Assembly: GCF_950295315.1 (NCBI RefSeq)
Contig: NC_080175.1
Location: forward strand, 88,064,161 to 88,128,160
Direction: 5' to 3'
From: Erinaceus europaeus
Taxonomy: Eukaryota; Chordata; Mammalia; Eulipotyphla; Erinaceidae
DNA length: 64,000 bases
The position numbers and the translations under genes were made by a program. Below, one piece after another: positions 63,946 to 64,000 of the stretch; the first letter of the stretch is position 1; every line of letters starts with the position of its first letter. Below the pieces are notes generated by a model that ran no database searches, was not told the DNA's origin, and saw nothing but the letters and a program-made list of their open reading frames with translations.

Positions 63946-64000
63946 CAGTGAATCCCCACTGACAACAAAACAAACAAATAAGCAAACAAGATAGTAGCTA

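Overview
The window looks like non-coding mammalian DNA from a hedgehog-type genome (Erinaceidae, probably Erinaceus). It is AT-rich, carries ancient MIR relics, L1 3' ends and LTRs, and is packed with tRNA-derived SINEs whose heads I recognise as hedgehog-lineage SINEs. The species call rests on memory of those repeats. No complete protein-coding gene is visible. Almost every longer open frame lies inside a SINE, a microsatellite or featureless DNA.

SINE types used below are working names. Type A: head GGGAGTCGGGCGGTAGCGCA, pol III B box like GGTTCGAGCCC, core GAAGCAGGTCTGCAGGTGTC, CT-rich stretch, then TATCCAACAACAA and GGGCAACAAAAGGG; some copies add an extension (GGCCTCCAGGAGCAGTGGAT to ACCCTGGAGGCAAA). 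Type B: head GGTGGTGCACCTGGTTGAGC, core GAAGCAGGGCTGCAGGTGTC, ending CCAATAAATAAATAAA. Type C: head GGCTGGGGAGACAGCAT and ATGGTTATGCAAAAAGACTT, then AGCCAGAGCTGAGCAGTGCT. Type D: head GAGGTGGCGCAGTGGATAAA. Type E: head like GGATAGCTCACTTGG. Target-site duplications (TSDs) can be read directly for many copies.

Layout: 0-14 kb is a SINE-rich mosaic with a coding-like fragment at 9.1 kb. 14.5-17.9 kb is SINE-free and holds a palindromic RFX-type site. 19-27 kb has several nested insertions, including an LTR and a SINE inside one older SINE. 29-38 kb carries L1 3' ends, a very young SINE and a 214-base pure purine tract. 45-52 kb has more L1 ends, one with a 16-bp TSD, a candidate terminal coding exon near 50 kb, and a solo LTR at 51.9-52.3 kb that contains the 5' half of a tRNA-Gly sequence. 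54.2 kb has a 79-bp mariner-like MITE. 57.5-62 kb is again SINE-poor. At 62.1 kb lies a 3'-truncated 7SK RNA retropseudogene with a 10-bp TSD.

The parts do not form a pathway. The window reads as an intergenic or intronic record of retrotransposition. The strongest items are the 7SK copy, the tRNA-half-bearing LTR, the mariner-like MITE and the nested or same-site insertions. The weak items are the two coding-like fragments.
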